Below are positions 28,055-40,567 of a stretch of 64,000 bases of DNA, one piece after another (the stretch's first letter is position 1; every line of letters starts with the position of its first letter). Under the pieces are notes generated by a model, which made no database searches, was not told the DNA's origin, and worked only from the letters and a program-made list of their open reading frames with translations. Source of the stretch: Pseudomonas oryzihabitans (GTDB lineage: Bacteria > Pseudomonadota > Gammaproteobacteria > Pseudomonadales > Pseudomonadaceae); the NCBI RefSeq assembly GCF_001518815.1, contig NZ_CP013987.1, positions 2,192,501-2,256,500 of the forward strand. The letters are read 5' to 3'. A program made the position numbers and the translations under genes.

Positions 28055-30631
28055 CTAATCTGCGCCCAAACGTTCGCGCCGCGCCCGGGTCAGCCCCTGG
28101 CGCACCTTCGCATATCCTGCCCAAGGGTCGTCCTTGAGCCCTTCGAGGCGCTGCATCAGGGTATCGAGGCGCCATTGGTCGCTGGCCTGGAGGGTCGACA
28201 GCTCGTCGCGGGCAATGGGTACCGAAACGCCGAGGTGCGGCCGGGCGCGCAGGGAAAAGGCGCTGACCGTGGTGGCGCCATGGCGGTTGCGCAGGTAGTC
28301 GACGAAGATCCGGCCCTGCCGATTCTGCGCTCCCATCTTGGCGGCAAAGAGCTTGGGCAGGGTAGTGGCCAGGTGCTGCGCCGCGGCCTGGGCGAAGCCC
28401 TTGACCGTTTCCCAGTCCTGCCGGCGATCCAGGGGGACCACCAGGTGCAGGCCGCGACCGCCGCTGGTCTTGACGAAGGCCTGCAGCCCCAGCTCGTCGA
28501 GGAGGGTGAGCACCAACTCCGTCGCCTCCACCATGCGTGACCAGGGCAGGGCGGGATCAGGGTCGAGATCGAGGATGAAGCGGTCGGGTCGGTCGATGCG
28601 GTCGGCGGTGGCGTTCCAGGTGTGGAATTCCACGCTACCCATCTGGGCGGCACCGATGAGGGCATCGCGGCTGTCGATGACCATCAACGGCGCATGACCG
28701 GGATCGAGCGCCGTATCCAGTTCGCGGATGTGGGGAATGGCCAGGGTCTGCTTGTGCTTCTGGAAGATCTGCTCGCCGGCGATGCCTTCGGGGGTACGCA
28801 CCAGCGCTACGGGGCGATCGGCCAGATGGGGCAGCATCCAGTCCGCCACGGCTTCGTAGTAACGGGCGACGTCTAGCTTCGTCGCGCCGCTGGCCTCGTC
28901 GATCACTCGCTCCGGATGGCTGATACGCACGCCAGCTACGGTGGCATCCTTGGACGTGCGCGAGGATTTTCGGCTAGAGGAGGATGAAGGGCCGGATCGT
29001 TCAGCTTCGCGCGCTGGTGCCGCTTCTTCCAGGCCGATCTCCTGGGCTGGCTTGTCCTCGCGCAAACCGTGGAAGACGCCCTGACGGACGATGCGATCCT
29101 GGGTCATCTCGGCATAGGCGATCTCGCACAGCTGTTCCGGCTTCAGCCAGGTCACCTCGCGATAGGCGGCGCCCTTGGGCGGATCCACCACCGGTGGCCG
29201 TTCTACCATCAGCGGCTGGAATCTGGCGTGCAGCTGCTTGAGCATCGCCGCGGTGAATCCGGTGCCGACCTTGCCGGCATAGTGCAGCGCTCCCTGCTCA
29301 TCATGCAGCGCTACCAGGAGGGCGCCCAGGTGCTGGCGACCCCCTTTGGGTGGGGTATAGCCGACGATGATGAATTCCTGGCGATGGGCACACTTGAGCT
29401 TGATCCAGTCCTTGTTGCGGCGGGAGCGATAGGGGCTGCCGAGGCGCTTGCCGATCACGCCCTCCAGACCGAGTTCGCAGGCGCTGGCCAGGATGCGATC
29501 GGCCGGTACCTCGAAGGCGGCGGAAAAGCGCAGCAGGTCGCTCTCGTTGCTGTTCTCTAGCAGTTTGCCCAGCAGCTCACGGCGTTGCTCGACCGGGACC
29601 TCGCGCAAATCCGCGCCGTTGAGATAGGGCAGGTCGAAGAGGTAATAGGCGATACGGCTGTCCTTGCCGGTCTCGAAGGCATTCTGCAGCGCCTGGAAGC
29701 TGGAGACCCCATGGGCGTCGTTGACCACGATCTCGCCGTCCAGCCAGGCATTGTCGAGGCCAAGGGCGGCGAGGGCCTTGGCCTGGTCCGGTAGGCGCTC
29801 GGTCCAGTCGTTACCGCTGCGGGTGAACAGACTGACCGCGCTGCCCTCGATATGGGCGAGCAGACGATAGCCGTCGTATTTCACCTCGTACAGCCAGTCT
29901 CCCGCCGGTGGGCTGTCGACCAGAGTCGCCAGCTGGGCCTCCAGCGTCGCCGGCAGGTCGGCCTTCCGAGCCTTGGCGGTGGTCTTGCGCGCTGGCGCCT
30001 TGGGACTTGCCGCTTGGGTGGAAGCCTTGGCTTCCTTGGCCTTGGTACCCTTGGCCAGGCGCGGCAGAGTCTTGTCGCTCAGTACGCTGTCAGGCGCCTC
30101 CACCGTGATGTCGTACTCGGCGGTTTCCCGTGCCTGATCGTCACGCTCCTTGATCAGCAGCCACTGGGGCTTGTCGCTATGGCCCCGCAAGCGGGTGCGT
30201 ACCAGGGTCCAGTGGCCACGGAGCTTTTCGCCCCTGAGCTCGAACTTGAGCTTGCCAGCGGCATAGGCTTGCGCCGGGTCGCCGTCGGCCTGCCATTCGC
30301 CGCGATCCCAGACGATGACGTCGCCCGCGCCGTACTGGCCTTCGGGAATGCTGCCCTCGAAGCCACCGTAGGCGATCGGATGGTCCTCCACCTGGACCGC
30401 CAAGCGCTTTTCACCCGGGTCCAGACTGGGGCCCTTGGGCACCGCCCAACTCTTGAGCGTACCGTCCAGTTCCAGGCGGAAGTCATAGTGCAGGCGGCGC
30501 GCATCGTGCTTCTGGATAACGAAGCTCAGGGCACCCTTGGCCTTGCGCCGACGCGGGCTGTCCTCGTCACGCGGCTCGGCGGTGATATCGAAGTTGCGCT
30601 TGCGGTTGTATTCGCTAGACGAACTGGCCAT
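28055..30631 (-). CDS. ligD: NHEJ DNA ligase LigD (PE-LIG-POL)
   Basis: LigD is the multifunctional enzyme of bacterial non-homologous end joining. The 858-residue protein shows, in order, the 3'-phosphoesterase domain (about 15-185; HYDFRLELDG with H48 and D50), an Ala/Lys-rich linker, the ATP-dependent ligase domain (about 225-530; nucleotidyl lysine K251 in YEVKYDGYRLL) and, after a Ser-rich linker, the primase-polymerase domain (about 570-855; metal residues in ILDLDPDPALPW). This is the Pseudomonas domain order. The ATG at 30631 has AGGA upstream. It follows ku by 11 bp and is cotranscribed. Confidence 0.96.
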   Translation of the reverse strand: MASSSSEYNRKRNFDITAEPRDEDSPRRRKAKGALSFVIQKHDARRLHYDFRLELDGTLKSWAVPKGPSLDPGEKRLAVQVEDHPIAYGGFEGSIPEGQYGAGDVIVWDRGEWQADGDPAQAYAAGKLKFELRGEKLRGHWTLVRTRLRGHSDKPQWLLIKERDDQARETAEYDITVEAPDSVLSDKTLPRLAKGTKAKEAKASTQAASPKAPARKTTAKARKADLPATLEAQLATLVDSPPAGDWLYEVKYDGYRLLAHIEGSAVSLFTRSGNDWTERLPDQAKALAALGLDNAWLDGEIVVNDAHGVSSFQALQNAFETGKDSRIAYYLFDLPYLNGADLREVPVEQRRELLGKLLENSNESDLLRFSAAFEVPADRILASACELGLEGVIGKRLGSPYRSRRNKDWIKLKCAHRQEFIIVGYTPPKGGRQHLGALLVALHDEQGALHYAGKVGTGFTAAMLKQLHARFQPLMVERPPVVDPPKGAAYREVTWLKPEQLCEIAYAEMTQDRIVRQGVFHGLREDKPAQEIGLEEAAPAREAERSGPSSSSSRKSSRTSKDATVAGVRISHPERVIDEASGATKLDVARYYEAVADWMLPHLADRPVALVRTPEGIAGEQIFQKHKQTLAIPHIRELDTALDPGHAPLMVIDSRDALIGAAQMGSVEFHTWNATADRIDRPDRFILDLDPDPALPWSRMVEATELVLTLLDELGLQAFVKTSGGRGLHLVVPLDRRQDWETVKGFAQAAAQHLATTLPKLFAAKMGAQNRQGRIFVDYLRNRHGATTVSAFSLRARPHLGVSVPIARDELSTLQASDQWRLDTLMQRLEGLKDDPWAGYAKVRQGLTRARRERLGAD

Positions 30632-30642
30632 GGCGGCGTTCC

Positions 30643-31518
30643 TCACTTGGCCTTGCGCGTACGGCTGGCAGCCGGGCTACGTCGGCTAGTCGAGCGACCC
30701 GCGCTCTTGGGCTTGGGCGCATCCTTGGTCTTGTCCTTCTTGCCACCCAGGCTGCGGCGCAGCAGTTCGGTCAGATCGATGACATCGGCGCCGCTGTCAT
30801 CGGCCTCGGGTTCCGCAGCGACGGCTTCGAGCTTACCGTCCTTGAGCTTACGCTCGACCAGGGCCATGACGTTGTCCTTGAAGGTGTCAAGGTACTGGTC
30901 CGGGTCCCATTGCTCGGTCATGTCGGCCACCAGGCGCTGGGCCATGTCCACCTCCTTCTTGGTGACCTTGGCGTCCAGGCCTTCGAGCCCCACGTCTTCG
31001 GCGGATCGAACCTCGTCGGCCCAGCGCAGGGTGTTGAGCACCAGAGCGTTGCCCAGGGGCATGATCACCGCCAGGTGCTGCTTGGAGTGCATCACCAGGT
31101 TGGCCACCCCGACCTTGCCAGCGGCGCTCAGGGTATCCCTGAGCAAGGCATAGACCTTCTCGCCATCCTTGTCCGGCGCCAGGTAGTAGGGCTTCTCAAA
31201 GTGCAGGATGGAGATCTCCCGGGCTTCGACGAAGGTGAGGATGTCGATGGTGCGCGTGGCCTCGGGGAGGGCATTGTGGATTTCGTCCTCGCTGAGCACC
31301 ACGTACTTGCCCTTGCCATGTTCGACCCCCTTGACGATGTGCTCGCTGGGCACCTCCTTGCCGGTGGTCTTGTTGATGCGCTTGTAGCCCACCGGGTCGA
31401 GACTGCGCTCGTCCAGCCAATCGAAATCGATGCCCGACTGCCGGGTCGCCGAAACGACCGATACGGGGATGTGCACCAGGCCGAAGCTGACGGCGCCTTT
31501 CCAGATCGAGCGTGGCAT
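30643..31518 (-). CDS. ku: NHEJ Ku protein
   Basis: Bacterial Ku binds double-strand DNA ends and recruits LigD. The 291-residue protein starts MPRSIWKGAVSFGLVHIPV, the family N-terminus, and has the Ku core (HFEKPYYLAPDKDGEKVYALLRD). A basic Lys/Ser/Arg tail at about 255-291 resembles the extended C-terminus of other bacterial Ku proteins that modulates DNA binding. It is followed by ligD in an operon. The upstream 145 bp, shared with the divergent xdhC, are rich in inverted repeats. Confidence 0.96.
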   Translation of the reverse strand: MPRSIWKGAVSFGLVHIPVSVVSATRQSGIDFDWLDERSLDPVGYKRINKTTGKEVPSEHIVKGVEHGKGKYVVLSEDEIHNALPEATRTIDILTFVEAREISILHFEKPYYLAPDKDGEKVYALLRDTLSAAGKVGVANLVMHSKQHLAVIMPLGNALVLNTLRWADEVRSAEDVGLEGLDAKVTKKEVDMAQRLVADMTEQWDPDQYLDTFKDNVMALVERKLKDGKLEAVAAEPEADDSGADVIDLTELLRRSLGGKKDKTKDAPKPKSAGRSTSRRSPAASRTRKAK

Positions 31519-31527
31519 GAGCATTCT

Positions 31528-31591
31528 CCATAAGGGGGTATCCCTTATGGATAGGCCGGTGATCCCGGGGGTTCCGCTGCTGGGGAACCCC
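31528..31591. promoter_or_regulatory. Inverted repeats between ku and xdhC
   Basis: CCATAAGGG (31528-31536) and CCCTTATGG (31542-31550) form a perfect 9-bp inverted repeat with a 5-nt spacer, 10 bp upstream of the ku start. A second repeat pairs GGGGTTCC (31568-31575) with GGAACCCC (31584-31591). Their position between two divergent genes suggests operators, though the first could also hinder ku translation as an mRNA hairpin. I cannot assign a regulator. Confidence 0.4.
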
Positions 31592-31663
31592 GCTCCGTCG
31601 TTGGGTTCTACCCCCGGAACGACGATTTCGCCGTCACAGGCGCAGGGTAGAGAGGAGCAGGGC

Positions 31664-32653
31664 GTGGACAGTGTCGATCAAGAGGTTTTGCGCAAGACCC
31701 TGGCCTGGCGACGGGAGAGTCATGGCGTGAGCCTGTTCACCGTGGTCCAGACCTGGGGCAGCTCGCCACGCCCCCCGGGTGCCATGCTGGCGCTGCGTGA
31801 CGATGGTCAGGTCTGCGGCTCGGTCTCCGGCGGTTGCATCGAAGACGATCTTATTGCCCGGCTACATGCGGGCCAGTTTGCTGGCGACCGACCCGAAGTG
31901 ATCACCTATGGTGTTTCGGGCGACGAAGCCGCGCGTTTTGGATTGCCCTGTGGCGGCACCCTGCGCCTGGTGCAGGAGCGAGTCGCGGATGCCGATTGGG
32001 TGGCGCAGCTGCTGGAGCGGTGCGAGCATCACCAGCTGGCGTTGCGCGAACTTGACCTGGCGACTGGCGAAGTGCGTATTTCCAGCGCCGAGCTCGATGA
32101 GCCGGTTTCCCTGGACGAGCAGCTGCTGCGCCTGGTGCACGGACCGCGCTGGCGGCTGTTGCTCATCGGGGCCGGTCAGCTGTCGCTCTACGTCGCCGAC
32201 ATGGCCGCCATGCTCGATTTCGAGGTGCTAGTTTGCGATCCCCGCGAGGAGTTCCGCCAGGGTTGGGAGACGCGCCAGGCGCGCTTCATCTCCGGCATGC
32301 CAGACGACGCCGTGCTGTCGATCCGGCCAGACGAGCGCACCGCGATAGTGGCCCTGACCCATGACCCTCGGCTGGATGACCTGGCACTGCTGACCGCGCT
32401 GCAATCCGATGCCTTCTACGTGGGGGCGCTGGGCTCGCTCCGCAACAACGACAAACGCCGCGATCGTCTGCTGCAACTGGACGTACCGGTGGCCGCCATC
32501 TATCGGCTGCATGGCCCCATCGGCCTGCACATCGGTAGCCATACACCGCCCGAAATCGCCCTGTCGCTGCTGGCGGAGATCGTGGCGGTCAAGAATGGCG
32601 TCGCCCTGACTCAGAAGAAACGCGCCCTGGTGGCGGTGGAGCAGGTCGCCTAG
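31664..32653 (+). CDS. xdhC: XdhC-family molybdoenzyme maturation factor
   Basis: XdhC proteins bind molybdenum cofactor and insert it, with its terminal sulfido ligand, into xanthine-dehydrogenase-family enzymes. The 329-residue protein has the N-terminal VVQTWGSSPRPPGAMLAL and CGSVSGGCIEDDL motifs and a C-terminal Rossmann domain (LLIGAGQLSLYVADMAAML; LTHDPRLDDLAL; FYVGALGS). I chose the GTG at 31664 because AGGAG lies six bases upstream and translation of the XdhC domain starts just after it. It is three bases before a MobA/MocA-like gene, which often processes the same cofactor. No molybdoenzyme is in the window. Confidence 0.88.
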   Translation: MDSVDQEVLRKTLAWRRESHGVSLFTVVQTWGSSPRPPGAMLALRDDGQVCGSVSGGCIEDDLIARLHAGQFAGDRPEVITYGVSGDEAARFGLPCGGTLRLVQERVADADWVAQLLERCEHHQLALRELDLATGEVRISSAELDEPVSLDEQLLRLVHGPRWRLLLIGAGQLSLYVADMAAMLDFEVLVCDPREEFRQGWETRQARFISGMPDDAVLSIRPDERTAIVALTHDPRLDDLALLTALQSDAFYVGALGSLRNNDKRRDRLLQLDVPVAAIYRLHGPIGLHIGSHTPPEIALSLLAEIVAVKNGVALTQKKRALVAVEQVA

Positions 32654-32655
32654 GG

Positions 32656-33813
32656 ATGGCATCGGTACAGGTGCTGATCCTGGCGGCTGGTGTCGGCAGT
32701 CGTTTTCGCGCGGCAGGCGGCGGCGACAAGTTGCAGGCGATGCTGCCTGGCGCGTCTCAACTGAGCGTATTGCAGGCGACCTTTCGCCTCTGGAGGAGCC
32801 TGGGTCTGCCGTGCCTCGCCGTGGTCTCGGATAGCGCCCCCTGGCGCGCGGAGCTGGCGCTCCAGGAAGGACTGCAGGTCTTGAGCCTGCCCACCACCGG
32901 CATGGGCGACAGCCTGGCCGCCGCGGTACAGGCGACCCCAACGGCAACAGGCTGGTTGGTCGCACTCGGTGACATGCCCTTCGTCCAGCCATCGACGGCT
33001 CGCCAGCTGCTGGAACTGCACGAGCCCGGGCGTATCGTCGTGCCCCGGAATCAGGGGCGGCGCGGTCATCCGGTGCTCTTTGGTCGGAATTTTGCCGCTG
33101 GGCTAAGCGAGCTCCAGGGTGACGAAGGAGCGAAACGGCTCCTGCGCCAAGGCCAGGTGCTAGAGCGGGAGGTCATGGATCCCGGCATCCACTGCGACAT
33201 CGACACCCCTGCCGATCTGGAAAAACTGGCCCCGGTCAGCTCCGAACTTCCCCGAATCGCTGTTCTTCCAACGCAGGAGAACGCTATTTGGAGCAAGACG
33301 ATCATGAACACCATCGAGTCCATGCTGGACTATCTCAAGGATCACGAGCTGCAGCTCACCACGGCGGAATCCTGCACCGCCGGCAAGGTGGTCGGACTAT
33401 TGTCGGAAATCCCAGGTAGTGGGAGCTGCATCGAGTCCGGCTACGTCGTCTACTCGCCCGAAGCCAAACAGCGGCTGTTGGGTGTCAAGCCCGAGACCAT
33501 CGAACGCTACAACCTCACCAGTGAAGAGGTCGCGCGGGAGATGGCCGAGGGCGCGCTGCGCGACAGCCCAGCCCAGATAGCCATCGCCAATACCGGTCTG
33601 GCCGGCCCAGGGGGTGCCGACGGCATCGCCCAGGGAACCGTCTGTTTCGCCTGGGGTTACCGGGTGAACGAAGACATCGTGCTCTATTCCGAAACGCGGC
33701 TTTTCCCAGGCGATCGGGAGGCGGTACAGCTGGCCGCCGCCCGTCATAGTCTTGATGCCGTGGTGCCCTATCATCAACGTCTTGAACGCGAATCCAAGGA
33801 GAACGCCCGATGA
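32656..33813 (+). CDS. MobA/MocA-like nucleotidyltransferase fused to CinA/PncC-like NMN amidase domain
   Basis: A single open frame of 385 residues encodes two normally separate proteins. Residues 1 to about 195 are a molybdenum-cofactor nucleotidyltransferase (LILAAGVGSRF, DKLQAMLPG, LVALGDMPFVQPS, GRRGHPVLFG). Residues 217-385 are a CinA C-terminal domain (LTTAESCTAGKVVGLLSEIPGSG; NTGLAGPGGADG), the fold of the NMN amidohydrolase PncC. The second part also has its own ATG (33304) with GGAG ten bases upstream, so a separate CinA protein could be made. The stop overlaps nadE (ATGA). PncC produces nicotinate mononucleotide, which leads to the NadE substrate, so the second domain fits nadE and the first fits xdhC. 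Confidence 0.85.
   Translation: MASVQVLILAAGVGSRFRAAGGGDKLQAMLPGASQLSVLQATFRLWRSLGLPCLAVVSDSAPWRAELALQEGLQVLSLPTTGMGDSLAAAVQATPTATGWLVALGDMPFVQPSTARQLLELHEPGRIVVPRNQGRRGHPVLFGRNFAAGLSELQGDEGAKRLLRQGQVLEREVMDPGIHCDIDTPADLEKLAPVSSELPRIAVLPTQENAIWSKTIMNTIESMLDYLKDHELQLTTAESCTAGKVVGLLSEIPGSGSCIESGYVVYSPEAKQRLLGVKPETIERYNLTSEEVAREMAEGALRDSPAQIAIANTGLAGPGGADGIAQGTVCFAWGYRVNEDIVLYSETRLFPGDREAVQLAAARHSLDAVVPYHQRLERESKENAR
33290..33306 (+). promoter_or_regulatory. Internal ribosome binding site and ATG for a separate CinA-like protein
   Basis: GGAG at 33290-33293 lies ten bases before ATG 33304-33306, in frame. Initiation here would give a 169-residue protein starting MNTIESMLDYLKDHELQLTT, close to the size of free-standing PncC/CinA-like proteins. 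Confidence 0.5.
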
Positions 33814-34640
33814 CCGAAGCCCTTCAGCGCGACATCATCCAAGCCTTGCAGGTCCCAGAGCATTTCGATCCGGCCGAGGAAGCGGAGCGTCGCATCCAGT
33901 TTCTCAAGGATTATCTGCTGAACAGCCAACAGGAAAGCTATGTACTGGGCATCAGCGGCGGCGTGGATTCCTCCACCGCTGGTCGTCTGGCCCAATTGGC
34001 CGTGGAGCGAGCGCGAGAAGAGAGCGGCAACGCTCGCCTGAGATTCATCGCCATGCGCCTGCCCTATGGAGTCCAGCGCGATGAGGAAGATGCCCAGCGC
34101 GCGCTTGCATTCATCCAGCCCGATGAGACCCATACGGTCAACATAAAGCCCGCCAGCGACGCCATGCTTGACTCGGTCCGAGAAGCCAAGGTGGCCTTCA
34201 ATGACGAGCTCCATGAAGACTTCACCTTGGGAAACATCAAGGCGCGTCAGCGCATGATCGCCCAGTACGCCGTCGCCGGGGCGCGCCGGGGCCTGGTGAT
34301 AGGGACCGACCATGCGGCTGAGGCCCTGATGGGCTTCTATACCAAGTTCGGTGATGGCGCCTGTGACCTCACCCCCTTGCACGGCCTCAACAAGCGGCGG
34401 GTACGGGCCGTGGCCGAGTGGCTCGGAGCGCCTGACGATCTAGTGCACAAGGTGCCCACCGCTGATCTGGAATCCCTGTCGCCAGGTAAGGCCGACGAAG
34501 ATGCCTTTGGCATCACCTATGCGGAAATCGACGATTTCCTCGAAGGCAAGGCAGTGAGTCCGGGGACCCTGGAGATCATCCTCAACACCTACCGCCGTAG
34601 TGCACACAAGCGTGACTTGCCCTATACGCCTTTTCATTGA
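33810..34640 (+). CDS. nadE: NAD synthetase, ammonia-dependent type
   Basis: NadE amidates nicotinic acid adenine dinucleotide to NAD using ATP and ammonia. The 276-residue protein has the PP-loop SGGVDSS (about 49-55), RMIAQYAVAGARRGLVIGTDHAAEALMGFYTKFGDG and the C-terminal SAHKRDLPYTPF. The absence of an N-terminal nitrilase domain identifies the short ammonia-using form. Its ATG overlaps the upstream stop, placing it in an xdhC-mobA/cinA-nadE operon. There is no strong terminator directly after it. Confidence 0.96.
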   Translation: MTEALQRDIIQALQVPEHFDPAEEAERRIQFLKDYLLNSQQESYVLGISGGVDSSTAGRLAQLAVERAREESGNARLRFIAMRLPYGVQRDEEDAQRALAFIQPDETHTVNIKPASDAMLDSVREAKVAFNDELHEDFTLGNIKARQRMIAQYAVAGARRGLVIGTDHAAEALMGFYTKFGDGACDLTPLHGLNKRRVRAVAEWLGAPDDLVHKVPTADLESLSPGKADEDAFGITYAEIDDFLEGKAVSPGTLEIILNTYRRSAHKRDLPYTPFH

Positions 34641-35099
34641 TTTCAACGGCTTAGGCTATTTAGTTTAGGTGGATACTCATCTTTAGGGCCATTGCTCGGG
34701 TGTTCAGGCGCGACGCTTCGGTGCGCTGTGGTCGATACCGAAGCGTTCGCGCTACAGGCTATAAAAGACTTTATATTCCTTGTTCAACTTGTTGAATAAA
34801 AAGGTTTTATTAGTATTTTTCGAAAGTCTCAGTCATCGCTGTTCGGCTGAACTTTTGCGCGTCGCCGGCGCTCAGACTCTTTCAGACATACCCGCGTGAG
34901 CGATTCCGGTAGCAGTAGGGCCGCGGCTGTCAGGAGTGGTGCCTTTCAAGGCATCACTGTGGACTATCGCCCCCCTGTCCCAGGGGGGCGGCCAGCCGGG
35001 CCTCTTTGGCGGTAAGCCAAGCAGTAGCGGGTTCATGACCTAGGTCGCATCGCTTGGGCGTTGCGGCCTTTCACGCGTCTCTAGATGGAGTCAGGCTCG
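34641..35099. other. Intergenic region between nadE and glgE with three inverted repeats
   Basis: No gene is evident in 459 bp. ACGCTTCGGT (34713-34722) pairs with ACCGAAGCGT (34737-34746). An AT-rich block follows (about 34760-34825) containing TTCAACTTGTTGAA (34783-34796), which may serve as a terminator or UP-like element. A GC-rich hairpin CGCCCCCCTG/CAGGGGGGCG lies at 34968-34990 with a 3-nt loop. The promoter of the glgE operon should be here, but I see no clear sigma-70 boxes, so a stress sigma factor is possible. Confidence 0.6.
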
Positions 35100-37103
35100 A
35101 TGTCGAACACCGATCTCCCCGGTTCTTTTTCCACGCTTTCCCTCGATCCCGCCACGGCTGCCCAGACCCCACGCATTGCCATCGAGTCGGTAACGCCGAC
35201 CGTCGACAATGGCCAGTTTCCCGCCAAGGGTATCGCCGGCCGGGTCATTGAGGTGACCGCCAAGATCTTCGCCGACGGCCACGACAAGCTGGCCGCCACT
35301 GTGCTCTGGCGGCAGGAGGGTGAGGAGAACTGGCAGCAGGCTCCGTTGACCCTGGAAACCAACGACCTGTGGCGGGGCCGCTTCACGCCGCCAGCGGTGG
35401 GTCGCTATGAATTTGTTGTCCAGGCCTGGTGGGACGTCTGGGGTACCTATCGCTACGAGATCGAAAAGAAGTACGCCGCGGGCGTCGGGCTTAACCTGGA
35501 GTTGCAGGAGGGCCGTATCCATGTGGAGCAGGCGCTGTCCCGCGCCGAAGGCGAGCAGCGTGGTCCCCTGGAGGCCCTGCTGCAGCGGCTAGATCAGGCC
35601 GGTAGCGAAGGTGACAAGGTCGCCGTGCTGCTGGCGGGCGAGGCGAGCCAGGCGATGACGCCGGTGGATGCCTATGTCCATCTGACCCACAGCATTGAAT
35701 ATCCGCTGGACATCGAGCGGGTTCGTGCCGAGTTCGCCAGCTGGTACGAACTCTTTCCGCGTTCCATCACCGACGATCCCCAGCGTCACGGCACCTTCCG
35801 CAACGTGATCGGCGAATTGCCGCGCGTGCGCGACATGGGTTTCGATGTGCTGTATTTCCCACCGATCCATCCGATCGGCCTGGCGCACCGCAAGGGTAAG
35901 AACAACACCCTGGGCGCCGGTGCCGATCAGCCGGGCAGTCCCTATGCCATCGGCAGCCCGGATGGCGGTCACGATGCCGTGCATCCGGAGTTGGGTAACC
36001 TGGAAGACTTCCGCGCCCTGGTGGCCGCGGCGGCCGACCATGGCCTGGAGATCGCACTGGACTTCGCCATCCAGTGTTCGCCCGATCACCCCTGGCTGCA
36101 GGAGCATCCGGGCTGGTTCTCCTGGCGTCCCGACGGGTCCATGCGCTATGCGGAAAACCCACCGAAGAAGTACCAGGACATCGTCAACGTCGACTTCTAT
36201 GCCAAGGATGCCGTGCCTGATCTGTGGCTGGCGCTGCGCGATGTGGTCTGGCACTGGGTGGAGCAGGGCGTGAAGATCTTCCGCGTCGACAACCCCCATA
36301 CCAAGCCGCTGCCGTTCTGGGAATGGCTGATCGCCGATATCCGCGGTCGCGACGCCGATGTGATGTTCCTCGCCGAGGCCTTCACCAAGCCGGCCATGAT
36401 GGCGCGCCTGGGCAAGGTCGGGTACAGCCAGAGCTATACCTACTTCACCTGGCGCAACACCAAGGCCGAGCTGACCGAGTACCTGACCGAACTCAATGAA
36501 GCACCGCTGCGTGACTGCTATCGGCCGAATTTCTTCGTCAACACGCCGGACATCAATCCGGTATTCCTGCAGAACAGCGGCCGTCCCGGCTTCCTGATCC
36601 GCGCGGCCCTGGCCACCATGGGTTCCGGTCTGTGGGGGATGTATGCCGGCTTCGAACTCTGCGAGGGCGCGCCCCTAACCCCGGGCAAGGAGGAATACCT
36701 GGACTCGGAGAAATACGAGCTGCGCCCGCGCGACTTCTATGCGCCGGGCAACATCATGGGCGAGATCGCCCAGCTCAATCGTATTCGCCGGCAGAACCCC
36801 GCATTGCAAACCCATTTGGGGCTGAAGGTCTACACCTGCTGGAACGACCAGATCCTCTACTTCGGCAAGCGTACCGATGACCTGGGCAACTTCATCCTGG
36901 TGGCCATCAACCTGGATCCTGTCAACGCGCAGGAAGGTCACTTCGAATTGCCGTTGTGGGAACTCGGCCTGGACGATAACGCCACCACCTACGGCGAGGA
37001 CCTGATGACCGGGCATCGCTGGGCCTGGCACGGCAAGACCCAATGGACGCGCCTGGAACCGTCGATGCCCTTCGGCATCTGGCGCATCCAGGCGGGCCAC
37101 TAG
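35100..37103 (+). CDS. glgE: Maltosyltransferase GlgE
   Basis: GlgE transfers maltosyl units from alpha-maltose-1-phosphate to the non-reducing ends of alpha-1,4-glucan. The 667-residue GH13_3 protein has an N-terminal beta domain, the catalytic barrel with nucleophile D397 (FRVDNPHTKPLPFW) and acid/base E426 (FLAEAFTKP), spaced 29 residues as in characterised GlgE enzymes, and a C-terminal beta domain. The ATG at 35100 has GGAG upstream; an ATG at 35085 would add five residues. It is the first gene of glgE-treS/mak-glgB. Confidence 0.96.
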   Translation: MSNTDLPGSFSTLSLDPATAAQTPRIAIESVTPTVDNGQFPAKGIAGRVIEVTAKIFADGHDKLAATVLWRQEGEENWQQAPLTLETNDLWRGRFTPPAVGRYEFVVQAWWDVWGTYRYEIEKKYAAGVGLNLELQEGRIHVEQALSRAEGEQRGPLEALLQRLDQAGSEGDKVAVLLAGEASQAMTPVDAYVHLTHSIEYPLDIERVRAEFASWYELFPRSITDDPQRHGTFRNVIGELPRVRDMGFDVLYFPPIHPIGLAHRKGKNNTLGAGADQPGSPYAIGSPDGGHDAVHPELGNLEDFRALVAAAADHGLEIALDFAIQCSPDHPWLQEHPGWFSWRPDGSMRYAENPPKKYQDIVNVDFYAKDAVPDLWLALRDVVWHWVEQGVKIFRVDNPHTKPLPFWEWLIADIRGRDADVMFLAEAFTKPAMMARLGKVGYSQSYTYFTWRNTKAELTEYLTELNEAPLRDCYRPNFFVNTPDINPVFLQNSGRPGFLIRAALATMGSGLWGMYAGFELCEGAPLTPGKEEYLDSEKYELRPRDFYAPGNIMGEIAQLNRIRRQNPALQTHLGLKVYTCWNDQILYFGKRTDDLGNFILVAINLDPVNAQEGHFELPLWELGLDDNATTYGEDLMTGHRWAWHGKTQWTRLEPSMPFGIWRIQAGH

Positions 37104-37237
37104 CGACCTCTCAGGCGGGTCGGCCAGGCAGCCAGGGAATATCCCGGCTTGCCTGGTCCAGCCCGTCCCCATCGCCGGGCGGCATGGACGACCGGCGCAC
37201 GCATCTGATTCAGACGCCCTGTTAAGGACCTGACGAC

Positions 37238-40563
<3,326 letters not shown>

Positions 40564-40567
<4 letters not shown>

